Shown here: piece by piece, positions 17,112 to 27,725 of the stretch | How the letters are laid out: each line of letters opens with the position of its first letter | How positions within the stretch are numbered: the first letter of the stretch is position 1 | NCBI GenBank assembly: GCA_947493695.1 | Contig: CANLSF010000001.1 | Location: forward strand, 806,001 to 870,000 | Length of the DNA stretch: 64,000 bases | Reading direction: 5' to 3' | From: an uncultured Kiloniellaceae bacterium | GTDB taxonomy: Bacteria; Pseudomonadota; Alphaproteobacteria; Kiloniellales; Kiloniellaceae | Position numbers and translations under genes: made by a program | The notes under the pieces: generated by a model | Databases searched by the model: none | Told to the model about the DNA's origin: nothing | The model's input: only the letters and a program-made list of their open reading frames with translations

Positions 17112-18338
17112 TTAGGCCAGCAGGTGCGCAAGAACGGCGTCCAGGCGTGTGCGGCCGCGATGGGTTGCTGTCAGACCCTGTTCTGTCAGCGTAACGAAGC
17201 CGCCGTCAATCAACACGGTTAGCCTTGCCGGATCGAGAAGCTGCTCAGGTTCCTGTCCGGTTTCGCGCAGGAAAGCAGCCCGGGGTACGCCTTCAGACAG
17301 ACGCAATCCCATCATCACCATTTCCTCTAGGCGCTGCGCCCGGTCGATCCCGGTTTCGCCGCGGGTGGCATGACCGTCGCTTTCGACAGCTGCCAGCCAG
17401 GCCTCCGGCGCCCTGTGTTGACGGGTGGCCAGCTTGCGGTTGTCCGTTGCTGCGGAGAGACCCTGCGCATCGGTCAGGGTCAAGCGCCCATGGGCGCCCG
17501 GCCCTACGCCAACGTAGTCTCCGTAGCGCCAGTAGGTCATGTTATGACGGCTTTCCTGCCCTGGCCGCGCATGGTTTGACACTTCGTAGGCTGGCAAGCC
17601 CGCGTCGCCCATGATTTCCTGGGTGAGATCAAAAAGCGCACCGGCCTGATCATCTTCGGGGATACTCAGCTCACCACGGCGCCAGGCCCCATGAAAGACC
17701 GTATTTTCCTCGATGGTCAGCTGATAGAGCGAAAGATGGTCTGCACCTTCGTCCAAAGCCCGGGTCAGCTCAGATCGCCATTCGGCGGATGTGTGTCCGG
17801 GCCGGGCATAGATGAGATCGAACGAGAAGCGCGGAAAGTGCCTGCGTGCCAGATCAATGGCTTGCTGTGCCTCACTTGCGGAATGTTGACGCCCGAGGAA
17901 CCGAAGGGCTTCGTCATTGAGCGACTGTACGCCGAGAGAGAGGCGACCTACCCCGGCAGATGAAAAGGCGGCAAACTTACCGGCCTCGGCAGAGGTCGGG
18001 TTGGCTTCGAGAGTGATCTCGACATTCTGCGCGAGCGACCAGTTATAGCCGATCCTTTCTATCACGGCGGCGACGGTTTCAGGGGCCATCAAGGAGGGCG
18101 TTCCGCCCCCGAAAAATATGCTCGTAACCTCACGGCCAGGCGTCAGCGTGGCGTAGTGGTCCAATTCGCTCAGCAGCGCCCTGCGCCAACGGTCGTGATC
18201 GACCGACTCACGGACGTGACTGTTGAAGTCGCAATAGGGGCATTTTGACAGGCAGAAAGGCCAATGCACGTATATGCCAAAGCCCGGCTCGCCGGGGGCT
18301 TCGCTTTCTTGAGCCGCTTTAAGGGGCGCTACAGACAT
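17112..18338 (-). CDS. hemW: Radical SAM heme chaperone HemW
   Basis: 408 residues. A radical SAM cluster motif CLSKCPYC (Cys29, Cys33, Cys36; CX3CX2C) preceded by GIYVHWPF and followed by the SAM-binding FFGGGTPSLM. A C-terminal HemN-type winged helix ends the protein. HemW delivers heme rather than acting as a coproporphyrinogen oxidase, which is how such genes are often mis-annotated. It follows rdgB by 27 bases on the same strand; rph-rdgB-hemW is likely one operon. Confidence 0.93.
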   Translation of the reverse strand: MSVAPLKAAQESEAPGEPGFGIYVHWPFCLSKCPYCDFNSHVRESVDHDRWRRALLSELDHYATLTPGREVTSIFFGGGTPSLMAPETVAAVIERIGYNWSLAQNVEITLEANPTSAEAGKFAAFSSAGVGRLSLGVQSLNDEALRFLGRQHSASEAQQAIDLARRHFPRFSFDLIYARPGHTSAEWRSELTRALDEGADHLSLYQLTIEENTVFHGAWRRGELSIPEDDQAGALFDLTQEIMGDAGLPAYEVSNHARPGQESRHNMTYWRYGDYVGVGPGAHGRLTLTDAQGLSAATDNRKLATRQHRAPEAWLAAVESDGHATRGETGIDRAQRLEEMVMMGLRLSEGVPRAAFLRETGQEPEQLLDPARLTVLIDGGFVTLTEQGLTATHRGRTRLDAVLAHLLA

Positions 18339-18365
18339 ATCGGTCTTGTCCCGAACAGCCGGCGA

Positions 18366-18992
18366 TCAATCTTCGCTGAAAACGTCAGCGACGAGCTTTT
18401 TGAAGGCGTCGGCGCGATGGCTGATGACATGTTTGGCGTCCGGGTCCATCTCTCCGAAGGTTATCTCATAGCCTTCCGGCTGGAACATGGGGTCGTAACC
18501 GAAACCTCGCGCGCCGCGTGGTGGCCAAACCATCTGGCCCCGCACTTCGCCTTCATAGACAAGTTTATCGCCATTCGGCCAGTAGAGGCAAAGTGCGCAG
18601 ATAAATTGAGCTGAACGATCGGCCTTGCCCTCCAGCTCTCTCTGCACACGTTTCATCGCAGCGGCGAAATCACGCTTACCGCCCGCGGCACCGCTGCCAT
18701 CTGTTTCCGCCCATCGGGCCGAATAGATGCCCGGTTGGCCATCCAGCGCAGTCACTGCAAGTCCGGAATCGTCGGCCAATGCCGGAAGGCCGCTTGCCTC
18801 CGCGGACGCGCGCGCCTTTAAAATGGCGTTGCCGGTGAAGGTGGTTTCGGTCTCTTCCGGTTCAGGAAGCCCCAGCTCGCCAGCCGATGTGACCTGCACA
18901 CCGTAAGGCTGCAGGAGATCGGCGATCTCGCGCAGTTTGCCGGCGTTATGACTTGCAAGAACCAGTTTTTCTTCTGTGAGGCGGGGCTTCAT
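18366..18992 (-). CDS. rdgB: RdgB/HAM1 non-canonical purine NTP pyrophosphatase
   Basis: 208 residues. Hydrolyses dITP, XTP and ITP to monophosphates, keeping them out of DNA and RNA. Signature residues: [10 protein letters not shown] at the N-terminus, [10 protein letters not shown] with the catalytic acidic pair, GFGYDPMF and [10 protein letters not shown] at the C-terminus. It lies 36 bases after rph and just before hemW. Confidence 0.95.
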   Translation of the reverse strand: MKPRLTEEKLVLASHNAGKLREIADLLQPYGVQVTSAGELGLPEPEETETTFTGNAILKARASAEASGLPALADDSGLAVTALDGQPGIYSARWAETDGSGAAGGKRDFAAAMKRVQRELEGKADRSAQFICALCLYWPNGDKLVYEGEVRGQMVWPPRGARGFGYDPMFQPEGYEITFGEMDPDAKHVISHRADAFKKLVADVFSED

Positions 18993-19028
18993 GTCTACGA
19001 CGAGTATCCTTTGCGATTCGCTGTTGTG

Positions 19029-19748
19029 CTACTCAAGTCCGAGCGCGCGGCGCTGGGCCACAGCCAGTGACTGAATGCCCGCTTCGGCGAGATCCAACAG
19101 CGCGTTGAACTGATCTCTGCTGAAGGGGTCGGCCTCGGCTGTGCCCTGAACTTCGACAATGCCGCCGCGGCCCGTCAGGACGAAATTGGCGTCGGCCTCT
19201 GCAGCTGAATCCTCGTCATAATCCAGATCCAGAACCGGGGTTCCTTTGTAAAGGCCGCAGGAAATGGCGGCCACCTGGTCGATAAAGGGAATCTCGGAGA
19301 TCGCACCGAGGCTTTTCATGTGGGTAAAGGCCTGATGAAGCGCGACATAGGCGCCGGTGATCGACGCGGTCCGGGTGCCGCCATCAGCCTGAATGACGTC
19401 GCAGTCGACCTTGATTTGACGCTCGCCAAAGCCTTTAAGGTCGACGACTGCGCGCAGACTGCGGCCAATAAGACGTTGAATTTCCTGGGTTCTGCCTGAC
19501 TGTTTGCCGCGTGCAGCTTCGCGGGCAACCCGAGAGCCGGTCGAACGGGGCAGCATGCCGTATTCGGCGGTGACCCAGCCTTTGCCGCTGTTGCGCAACC
19601 AGGGTGGAACGGAATCTTCGACTGACGCCGTGCAGAGCACGTGGGTATCGCCGAATTTGACGAGGCAGGAGCCCTCGGCGTGTTTGTTGACGTCGATCTC
19701 GAGTGTGACGTCACGGAGCTGGTCTGGCGTCCGGCCGGAAGGTCTCAT
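19029..19748 (-). CDS. rph: Ribonuclease PH
   Basis: 239 residues, the usual length. A phosphorolytic 3'-5' exoribonuclease that trims tRNA 3' ends. [45 protein letters not shown] (phosphate site) and [19 protein letters not shown] (metal-binding Asp residues) identify the family. The ATG at 19748 gives the family start; an upstream start at 19802 would add 18 unrelated residues. First gene of the minus-strand rph-rdgB-hemW run. Confidence 0.96.
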   Translation of the reverse strand: MRPSGRTPDQLRDVTLEIDVNKHAEGSCLVKFGDTHVLCTASVEDSVPPWLRNSGKGWVTAEYGMLPRSTGSRVAREAARGKQSGRTQEIQRLIGRSLRAVVDLKGFGERQIKVDCDVIQADGGTRTASITGAYVALHQAFTHMKSLGAISEIPFIDQVAAISCGLYKGTPVLDLDYDEDSAAEADANFVLTGRGGIVEVQGTAEADPFSRDQFNALLDLAEAGIQSLAVAQRRALGLE

Positions 19749-19781
19749 GGTGTTGCCTTTTCTATAACTATGGTGAGGCCG

Positions 19782-19795
19782 TATCTCGAGAGATA
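19782..19795. repeat. Inverted repeat upstream of rph
   Basis: TATCTC-GA-GAGATA, perfect 6-base arms around two bases, 34 bases before the rph start and 300 bases before hrcA. A possible operator; no regulator known. The rest of the 348-base rph/hrcA spacer (19749-20096) shows no gene apart from the promoter listed at 20001. Confidence 0.35.
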
Positions 19796-20000
19796 GGATC
19801 AATCATTACGAGTTGCTTGGCGTTCGAACTTCCGGGCAAACCCGGAAAATGAATGTGGTCCGGCGTGTCGGAGTAGAAACCGAGCGCCATTGCGGCGGGA
19901 AGCTATCCCAAGCCTGCCCTCGCGTCCACTCTTCAAGCGGTGCAGAGGCTGTCCGACCTTCAGGCAATGCAATTCCTTGCCAGCCAATCTATGGCTCGCG

Positions 20001-20029
20001 TTGACGCTGTTGCAGGCGGTACCTACATT
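20001..20029 (+). promoter_or_regulatory. Sigma-70 type promoter of hrcA
   Basis: TTGACG (20001-20006), a 17-base spacer, TACATT (20024-20029). Transcription would begin near 20036, about 60 bases before the hrcA start. No CIRCE element (TTAGCACTC-N9-GAGTGCTAA) is visible here, so hrcA does not seem to repress itself through that site. Confidence 0.55.
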
Positions 20030-20096
20030 GCAAGTGCGCAAGGTCGCATTGATCGGCGGGGACTTGGCGCCGGATAGAAAGATAGAGCAGCAAGAG

Positions 20097-21146
20097 ATGA
20101 AGGAAAATCCACAGATATCTGATCTCAGCGATCGTTCGCGGGAGGTCTTTCGACATATCGTGGATGCCTACGTCACCACGGGTGCGCCCATAGGCTCGCG
20201 CACAATCTCGCGCAAGCTGGGCCTTGATCTCTCCTCCGCCACGATCCGCAACGTCATGGCCGATCTCGAGGATCTGGGGTTGCTCTATGCGCCTCATACC
20301 TCGGCGGGGCGCTTACCGACTGAGATGGGATTGCGTCTCTTTGTCGACGGTTTGCTCGAACATGGCAATCTGAACGAAGACGAGCGCGGTGCGATTGAGA
20401 GCCAGTGTGCCGCCGTGGGCCGTTCGGTGCCTGAGTTGCTTGAAGAGGCGACCGGCATGATTTCCGGCCTGTCCCGTTGCGCCGGCCTTGTTGTCGCGCC
20501 AAAGGCGACAGAGGCGTTGAAACACATCGAATTCGTTTCTCTGGGGCCGGGGCGCGCACTCGTGGTGCTGGTGACTGCGTCAGGTCAGGTCGAAAACCGG
20601 GTGATCGATGTGCCGATCGGCTTGCCGCCGGCCTCACTGGTCGAAGCGACAAACTATCTTTCAGCCCGTCTCGTGGGCCGCACGCTGGCGGAGGCGCAGG
20701 CCGATGTGGTTCAGGAATTGGCGGCGCATCGCGCCATGCTGGACGAACTGACAGCGAACGTTGTCGAGTCCGGTCTGGCCACCTGGGGCAAAAATGGTGG
20801 CGAGGGTGCGTTGATTGTCCGTGGACAAGCCCAGCTCTTGGAGGATATTACCGCGCTTGAAGATCTTGAGCATATTCGCAAGCTCTTTAATGCGCTGGAA
20901 ACCAAGGAGGCCCTGGCACGGCTTCTAGAGCTGACGGACAGCGCAGAAGGCGTGCAGATTTTCATTGGTGCCGAGAACGATCTTTTCGGACTGGCTGGTT
21001 GCTCGGTGGTGATTGCCCCTTACGGCAACAGTCAGAACCAGATCGTTGGCGCGATCGGTGTAATTGGTCCGACACGGATCAACTATGCCCGCATTATTCC
21101 CATGGTCGACTATACGGCCAAGGTGATCGGCAGACTGGTGGGTTAA
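20097..21146 (+). CDS. hrcA: Heat-inducible transcription repressor HrcA
   Basis: 349 residues. N-terminal winged helix (SDRSREVFRHIVDAYVTTGAPIGSRTIS, then SSATIRNVMADLEDLGLL and HTSAGRLPTEMGLRLFVD) is diagnostic; the C-terminal part is the GAF-like dimerisation domain. HrcA binds CIRCE elements, usually at groESL, with GroEL as co-repressor. The ATG at 20097 matches the family start, with a GAG ribosome site. The frame is open upstream to 19890 but that is not protein-like. It is followed by grpE after 44 bases. Confidence 0.96.
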   Translation: MKENPQISDLSDRSREVFRHIVDAYVTTGAPIGSRTISRKLGLDLSSATIRNVMADLEDLGLLYAPHTSAGRLPTEMGLRLFVDGLLEHGNLNEDERGAIESQCAAVGRSVPELLEEATGMISGLSRCAGLVVAPKATEALKHIEFVSLGPGRALVVLVTASGQVENRVIDVPIGLPPASLVEATNYLSARLVGRTLAEAQADVVQELAAHRAMLDELTANVVESGLATWGKNGGEGALIVRGQAQLLEDITALEDLEHIRKLFNALETKEALARLLELTDSAEGVQIFIGAENDLFGLAGCSVVIAPYGNSQNQIVGAIGVIGPTRINYARIIPMVDYTAKVIGRLVG

Positions 21147-21190
21147 CCCGCCGGTCCGTTTGACAGTTCAGAAAGGAGCGACTGGCAAGA

Positions 21191-21883
21191 ATGTCAGATC
21201 AAGATAAACAGAATTCCGACGCTGCCGCCCAGGCTGCGGCTGAATCCGAAGCAGCACCGGAAATCCCTACTCAGGAAGCCTTTGCAGAAGCGGCGGCGGT
21301 ACATGACGCCGCGCAGGCGCACGCTGCGGCTGAAGAGGCCGCAAATGACGCCGCTGATCAGGGTGATGCGTCGCGTGTCGCCGAACTGGAAGCGGAGGTT
21401 TCCAACCTGAAAGACCAGCTTTTGCGGGCTTTGGCGGAAACCGAGAATCTGCGCCAAAGGACCCGTCGCGAGCGTGAAGATACCATCAAGTACGCGCCCA
21501 TGGGCCTTGTGAAGGACTTGGTCGAGGTGACCGATAATCTGAAGCGGGCCATTGATTCGGTGCCGGCGGAAGCGGTGGAAGGTCACGAGCAGCTCAAGAA
21601 CCTTCTGACCGGTGTCCAGATGACCGATAAGGAAATCCTGACCGTTTTCGAACGCCACAACATCAAGCAGGTCGCGGCTATGGGCGAAAAGCTGGATCCC
21701 CATTCACATGAGGCCCTGTTTGAAGTACCGGATCCGAGCAGCCCTGCAGGCACCATTGTGCAGGTCATGCAGCCCGGATATCGCTTGCATGACCGTCTGG
21801 TGCGACCAGCACGGGTTGGTGTGGCCGTTGGCGGACCTGCCGCCGCCCCAACGCCCGGTGACAATGTCGATACAACGGCTTGA
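21191..21883 (+). CDS. grpE: Nucleotide exchange factor GrpE
   Basis: 230 residues. N-terminal acidic and Ala-rich disordered region (about 1-60), a long coiled coil (VAELEAEVSNLKDQLLRALA), then the GrpE head with VQVMQPGYRLHDRLVRPARVGVA. It exchanges ADP for ATP on DnaK. An AAGGAG ribosome site lies 12 bases before the ATG, a little far. Likely co-transcribed with hrcA; dnaK lies 1.2 kb downstream beyond two minus-strand genes. Confidence 0.96.
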   Translation: MSDQDKQNSDAAAQAAAESEAAPEIPTQEAFAEAAAVHDAAQAHAAAEEAANDAADQGDASRVAELEAEVSNLKDQLLRALAETENLRQRTRREREDTIKYAPMGLVKDLVEVTDNLKRAIDSVPAEAVEGHEQLKNLLTGVQMTDKEILTVFERHNIKQVAAMGEKLDPHSHEALFEVPDPSSPAGTIVQVMQPGYRLHDRLVRPARVGVAVGGPAAAPTPGDNVDTTA

Positions 21884-21898
21884 TTGAGCCTTTAGGCC

Positions 21899-21936
21899 GG
21901 AGGGAGATCGTTTCGCATCATGAACGCCTTCCCTCC
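21899..21936. terminator. Possible hairpin between convergent grpE and alkB-like genes
   Basis: GGAGGGA (21899-21905) and TCCCTCC (21930-21936) can pair around a 24-base loop. No good T-tract on either side, so termination is uncertain. Confidence 0.3.
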
Positions 21937-21946
21937 CGCATCCTCT

Positions 21947-22558
21947 TTACGGCTTTGGCTTTGTTACGCGCCGCAGAGTGAGATTAAGCCGTCCGCCGCC
22001 ATTCAGAAGGCGGCTGGTGCCCGAAAAGACCTTTGAAATACCGTGATAGGCCATGCGGGATTCACCGCCCATCACAAGGACGGTCCCGGAATGCAATGTA
22101 ACGGCTTTGGTGGGACCGCGACGTGATGCGCCTCCAAGCCGGAAGGTAGCACTGTCGCCAAGCGAAAATGAGAGGACGGGTGCGTCGAAAACCTCTTCGT
22201 CAGCGTCGCGGTGCAGGCCCATTCGGGCTTTTTCTCCCCGGTACAGATTGATCAGACAGCACTCGGGTGCAGCTGGATATCCCGTGAGTTCGTCCCAGGC
22301 CGCCAGGATGCCTGCCGGAATGGACGGCCAGGCCGTCCCCGTGGAAGGATGGGTGGACTGGTAGCGGTAGCCTGAGCGGTCCGACACCCAACCCAAGGGT
22401 CCCGCATTGGTCATCTCAACGGAAAAAGGCTGCCCGTTTCCCGGCATGACCGGGCGATAGAAGGGTGCCTCAGCAGCAATGCCACGGAGTGTCTCGACCA
22501 GATCGGCCTGTGCCGCCGGGGAGAGATATTCCGGTATGATTTTGAAGCCGTCAGGCAT
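21947..22558 (-). CDS. alkB: AlkB-like 2-oxoglutarate/Fe(II) dioxygenase
   Basis: 203 residues. The iron ligands are seen as H-R-D in MGLHRDADEE and the distal His in MAYHGI; the 2-oxoglutarate-binding RLNLTLR closes the core. SGTVLVMGGESRMAYHG is the AlkB family strand. The family repairs 1-methyladenine and 3-methylcytosine in DNA by oxidative demethylation. An Ada-type operator is not evident. It converges with grpE. Confidence 0.92.
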   Translation of the reverse strand: MPDGFKIIPEYLSPAAQADLVETLRGIAAEAPFYRPVMPGNGQPFSVEMTNAGPLGWVSDRSGYRYQSTHPSTGTAWPSIPAGILAAWDELTGYPAAPECCLINLYRGEKARMGLHRDADEEVFDAPVLSFSLGDSATFRLGGASRRGPTKAVTLHSGTVLVMGGESRMAYHGISKVFSGTSRLLNGGGRLNLTLRRVTKPKP

Positions 22559-22601
22559 CTTTACCTTCTTGCGCCGATAACTGGCCTTCGCACAGTCTTA
22601 A

Positions 22602-22913
22602 TCAATCTGTTTGCCTATCACTGCGTTGTTCCGACCGCCGTCGGGCTTCCTTGCGTTGAAACCAGCGAAAGAAAAAATATAGGCTGCCGCAGACAACGAC
22701 CAACCCGAAACCGACGTTGCCCACGGCGGGAGAGAGCCCCATGGTCTCAGCGGCGATGGACATGACGGCGCCGATCATAACGTTGGCAATCAAGACCCAC
22801 ATGATGGTTGTGAAGATGCCGTCTCTGGGGGATTCAGGCGGTGAATAATCCTGCATTAAAACGTCTTTCTTTGGCTGCTCTCGATCCCGTAGGGATACCG
22901 CTGTGCTTGACAT
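22602..22913 (-). CDS. Small two-helix membrane protein, unknown
   Basis: About 103 residues, not recognised. Two membrane segments, at about IMWVLIANVMIGAVMSIA and FGLVVVCGSLYFFFRWF, with a charged C-terminal tail (RKEARRRSEQRSD). The start is unclear: ATGs at 22913 and 22856 are both possible, and one farther upstream at 22931. It follows the alkB-like gene's upstream side by 43 bases on the same strand and is divergent from dnaK. Confidence 0.65.
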   Translation of the reverse strand: MSSTAVSLRDREQPKKDVLMQDYSPPESPRDGIFTTIMWVLIANVMIGAVMSIAAETMGLSPAVGNVGFGLVVVCGSLYFFFRWFQRKEARRRSEQRSDRQTD

Positions 22914-22980
22914 GGCGGCAAGACTAGCCAAATTAGCGCCGACATTCGAGAAAACGTTGGGATGAAAAAGCGCCTCGCGC

Positions 22981-23010
22981 CTTGCAGGCCGTGAGTCTCT
23001 GCTTATATAA
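22981..23010 (+). promoter_or_regulatory. Candidate RpoH (sigma-32) promoter of dnaK
   Basis: CTTGCA (22981-22986), 15 bases, then CTTATATAA (23002-23010), similar to the alphaproteobacterial heat-shock pattern CTTG / CYTATnT. It ends 100 bases before the dnaK ATG. No CIRCE element is present. Confidence 0.45.
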
Positions 23011-23109
23011 CCCGCTAAGCATTACGGTTATTTAACTTCACCTAACGGGACCAGGCGGTGGTGCTTGCTGAATAAGGCCACCCAAGAGTTTGCTACGCGT
23101 GAGGAGCAC

Positions 23110-25047
<1,938 letters not shown>

Positions 25048-25068
25048 GGTCTGAGCCGCTGATTCAGG

Positions 25069-25109
25069 GGGCTGTCGAAATCAGGCCGTAAAACGGCTTG
25101 CGGCAGCCC
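25069..25109 (+). other. Nested hairpin between dnaK and dnaJ
   Basis: Outer stem GGGCTGTCG (25069-25077) with CGGCAGCCC (25101-25109), nine pairs with one G-U; inside it GCCGT-aaa-ACGGC (25085-25097). No T-tract follows, so it is more likely an RNA processing, stabilising or attenuation structure that sets the DnaK/DnaJ ratio than a full terminator. Confidence 0.5.
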
Positions 25110-25162
25110 TTTCGGCGGCTGGGGAAGAGACAAAGGCTGTGGCCGAAGGTCTGGGATAATCG

Positions 25163-26299
25163 ATGTCAAAGCAGGACTATTACGAAACGCTGGGGGTGGC
25201 GCGTGACGCCAGCGCAGCGGATCTGAAATCGGCGTACCGCAAGCTCGCGATGAAGTACCATCCGGACCGTAATCCGGGTGACCCCGAAGCCGAGCAGCAA
25301 TTCAAGACGATCAACGAAGCCTACGGAATCCTGAAAGAAGAGGACAGCCGGAACGCCTATGACCGTTACGGTCATGCCGCCTTTGACGGCGGTGGTGGTG
25401 GCGGTGGCCGCGGTGCAGGCGGCTTCGACTTCAACTTCGGCAGCGGCTTTGCCGATATCTTCGACGAAATGTTTGGTGCCATGGGTGGCCGTCGCGGCGG
25501 TGATGCGGCACGCGGATCCGATCTGCGTTTTAACATGGAGATCTCGCTCGAAGACGCCTACAGCGGCAAGACAACCCAGATCCAGGTTCCGACCTCTGTT
25601 TCCTGCGACGTCTGTGACGGCAGCGGTGCGGAGCACGGGTCTTCACCGGTTACCTGCTCGACCTGTGGAGGGCGCGGGCGTGTGCGCGCGCAGCAGGGCT
25701 TCTTCACCATCGAACGTGCCTGCCCGACCTGCCAGGGTGTGGGCCAGATTATTGAAAAGCCCTGCCAGCCCTGTGGTGGCCTCGGCCGGGTGGATAAGGA
25801 AAAAACGCTTCAGGTCAATGTGCCGCCCGGCGTCGAAGACGGGACCAGAATCCGTCTGGGCGGTGAAGGCGAAGCCGGAATGCGCGGCGCGTCGCCAGGC
25901 GATCTCTATATCTTCCTTTCGATCATGCCGCACCGGATCTTCCAGCGGGATGGCGCCAACATTTATTGCCGGGTTCCTATCCCGATGACCACCGCTGCGC
26001 TTGGTGGATCGGTCGAGGTGCCTGTGATCGACGGTGGCCGCGCCAAGGTCTCGGTTCCTTCCGGAACCCAGGCGAATCAACGCTTCCGTCTCAAGGGCAA
26101 AGGCATGACCGTGCTGCGCTCCAGCGCGACCGGCGACATGTATGTCGAGGTTTCGGTGGAAACACCGGTCAGCCTGACCAAACGTCAGCAGGAATTGCTG
26201 CGTGAGTTCGCGGAAGAAGGCGATAATCACAAAACCAATCCCGAATCCCATGGCTTTTTCAGCCGGGTGAAGGATTTCTGGGAAGACCTCACCGAATAG
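25163..26299 (+). CDS. dnaJ: Chaperone DnaJ (Hsp40)
   Basis: 378 residues. J domain with the HPDRNP motif (residues 33-38 region), a Gly/Phe stretch ([12 protein letters not shown]), four CxxCxGxG zinc modules ([32 protein letters not shown]), then the C-terminal substrate-binding domain. It stimulates DnaK ATPase and delivers substrates. Type A DnaJ, complete. It forms the dnaK-dnaJ operon, followed by dapB 154 bases later. Confidence 0.98.
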   Translation: MSKQDYYETLGVARDASAADLKSAYRKLAMKYHPDRNPGDPEAEQQFKTINEAYGILKEEDSRNAYDRYGHAAFDGGGGGGGRGAGGFDFNFGSGFADIFDEMFGAMGGRRGGDAARGSDLRFNMEISLEDAYSGKTTQIQVPTSVSCDVCDGSGAEHGSSPVTCSTCGGRGRVRAQQGFFTIERACPTCQGVGQIIEKPCQPCGGLGRVDKEKTLQVNVPPGVEDGTRIRLGGEGEAGMRGASPGDLYIFLSIMPHRIFQRDGANIYCRVPIPMTTAALGGSVEVPVIDGGRAKVSVPSGTQANQRFRLKGKGMTVLRSSATGDMYVEVSVETPVSLTKRQQELLREFAEEGDNHKTNPESHGFFSRVKDFWEDLTE

Positions 26300-26453
26300 T
26301 CTGTGATGCTGCAGCACCGCTGAAGTATTGCAGGACCCCAATCTGGGCAAGGCCAGTCTGACATGCTAAACCGGCATGATGGACTGGTCATTTTGCGTTG
26401 CGCACCGGATGGTTGCCGACCGGTCCTTCATAAAACAAACGAGAGCACGACAG

Positions 26454-27266
26454 ATGGGCGACTGTAAGATCGGGATACTTGGCTGTGCAGGCCGCATGGG
26501 CCGGATGTTGATTAAGGCGACGAACGACCGTGAAGGCTGCGTTGTTATTGGGGGTACGGAACCCTCGGGGAGCCCCTTTCTTGGCAAAGACCTGGGTGAG
26601 CTCGCAGGCCTCGGCCCAATCGGTGTGACATCCGGCGAGGGTGCCCGAGCGCTTTTTGCGGCGTCCGATGTGGTTATCGATTTTACGGTCCAGGCCGCCA
26701 GTGTCGTCCATGCGGGGCTGGCAGCCGAGAGCGGTACGGCGCTTCTGATCGGCACCACCGGGCTTACGGCAGACCAGATTGCGTCGATCGAAGCGGCGGG
26801 CGACAAGGCCCCGATCCTGATAGCTGCCAACATGAGCCTCGGGGTCAATCTCTTGCTCGAAATTGTCGAACAGGTCGCTGCTGCGCTGGACGAGGATTAC
26901 GACATCGAAGTTCTCGAAATGCATCACCGGCACAAGGTCGATTCACCGTCCGGCACTGCTTTGGCGCTTGGTAAAGCCGCTGCGGCAGGCCGTGGCGTCG
27001 ATCTAGAAGCCGTTGCAGACAAAGTGCGCGATGGTATCATTGGCGCCCGCAAGCGCGGTGATATCGGCTTTGCGACCCTGCGTGGCGGGGATGTTCCCGG
27101 TGAGCATTCGGTTATCTTCGCGGCAGACGGTGAACGGGTGATCCTCAGCCACAAAGCTTCGAACCGGGAAGTCTTCTCCCGCGGGGCCATCACGGCGGCG
27201 CAATGGCTGAAGGGGCGGCCTGCCGGGGTTTATTCCATGAAGGACGTTTTAGGACTTTCAAACTAA
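26454..27266 (+). CDS. dapB: 4-hydroxy-tetrahydrodipicolinate reductase
   Basis: 270 residues. NAD(P)-binding GCAGRMGRMLI at the N-terminus, IGTTGL, the active-site EMHHRHKVDSPSGTA with catalytic His and Lys, and GRGVDLEAVADKVRDG. It reduces the DapA product in lysine and diaminopimelate synthesis, feeding peptidoglycan. The ATG at 26454 has GAGAG upstream; a frame open to 26376 is not family-like. dnaJ-dapB adjacency is common in this class. Confidence 0.96.
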   Translation: MGDCKIGILGCAGRMGRMLIKATNDREGCVVIGGTEPSGSPFLGKDLGELAGLGPIGVTSGEGARALFAASDVVIDFTVQAASVVHAGLAAESGTALLIGTTGLTADQIASIEAAGDKAPILIAANMSLGVNLLLEIVEQVAAALDEDYDIEVLEMHHRHKVDSPSGTALALGKAAAAGRGVDLEAVADKVRDGIIGARKRGDIGFATLRGGDVPGEHSVIFAADGERVILSHKASNREVFSRGAITAAQWLKGRPAGVYSMKDVLGLSN

Positions 27267-27272
27267 CCGGCT

Positions 27273-27641
27273 CTATTCGGGGACCTCGACCGTTACCTTG
27301 ATCGCCGCGTAATAGGCCGCGAGATTCGTGATGTCTTCATCGCTGAGGCCTTGGGCGATGATCGACATCTGCTGATGTGTCCGTTCGCCTGACCGAAAGG
27401 CCTTCAGCTGTTTTGAGATGTAAATAGCCCCCTCGCCGGCCAGATTGGGTACGTCGGGCATTTTCCCTAGGCCATCGAGGCCGTGACAGACGCGGCAGGT
27501 GCTTTTGACCTTTGCCTGTCCTGCGGATACGTCGGCGGCGCTTGCGGGAAGAGCAAAAGCGGTCAAACAAATGCCGATTGCAAGTGACCAGCCATACGTG
27601 AAGTGGTTCGATTGGCCTGCTTTGCGGAGAACTCCAGGCAT
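27273..27641 (-). CDS. Periplasmic class I c-type cytochrome
   Basis: About 122 residues. A signal peptide (SLAIGICLTAFALPASAA) then a single heme motif CRVCH, with GKMPDVPNLAG and a distal candidate Met ligand (HQQM). Fold as in small cytochromes c4/c5. Start taken at ATG 27641 with GAGG six bases before it; a TTG at 27662 is also possible. It lies 84 bases after the soluble dehydrogenase on the same strand, so it may take electrons from it. Confidence 0.85.
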   Translation of the reverse strand: MPGVLRKAGQSNHFTYGWSLAIGICLTAFALPASAADVSAGQAKVKSTCRVCHGLDGLGKMPDVPNLAGEGAIYISKQLKAFRSGERTHQQMSIIAQGLSDEDITNLAAYYAAIKVTVEVPE

Positions 27642-27725
27642 TCCTAACCTCGAAAAGAACAAATCGAGCTAACAGGGACCAGAGCCAGTTCAGCTGGCTC
27701 GGCCCCTGCGCACCATGGAAGACGA

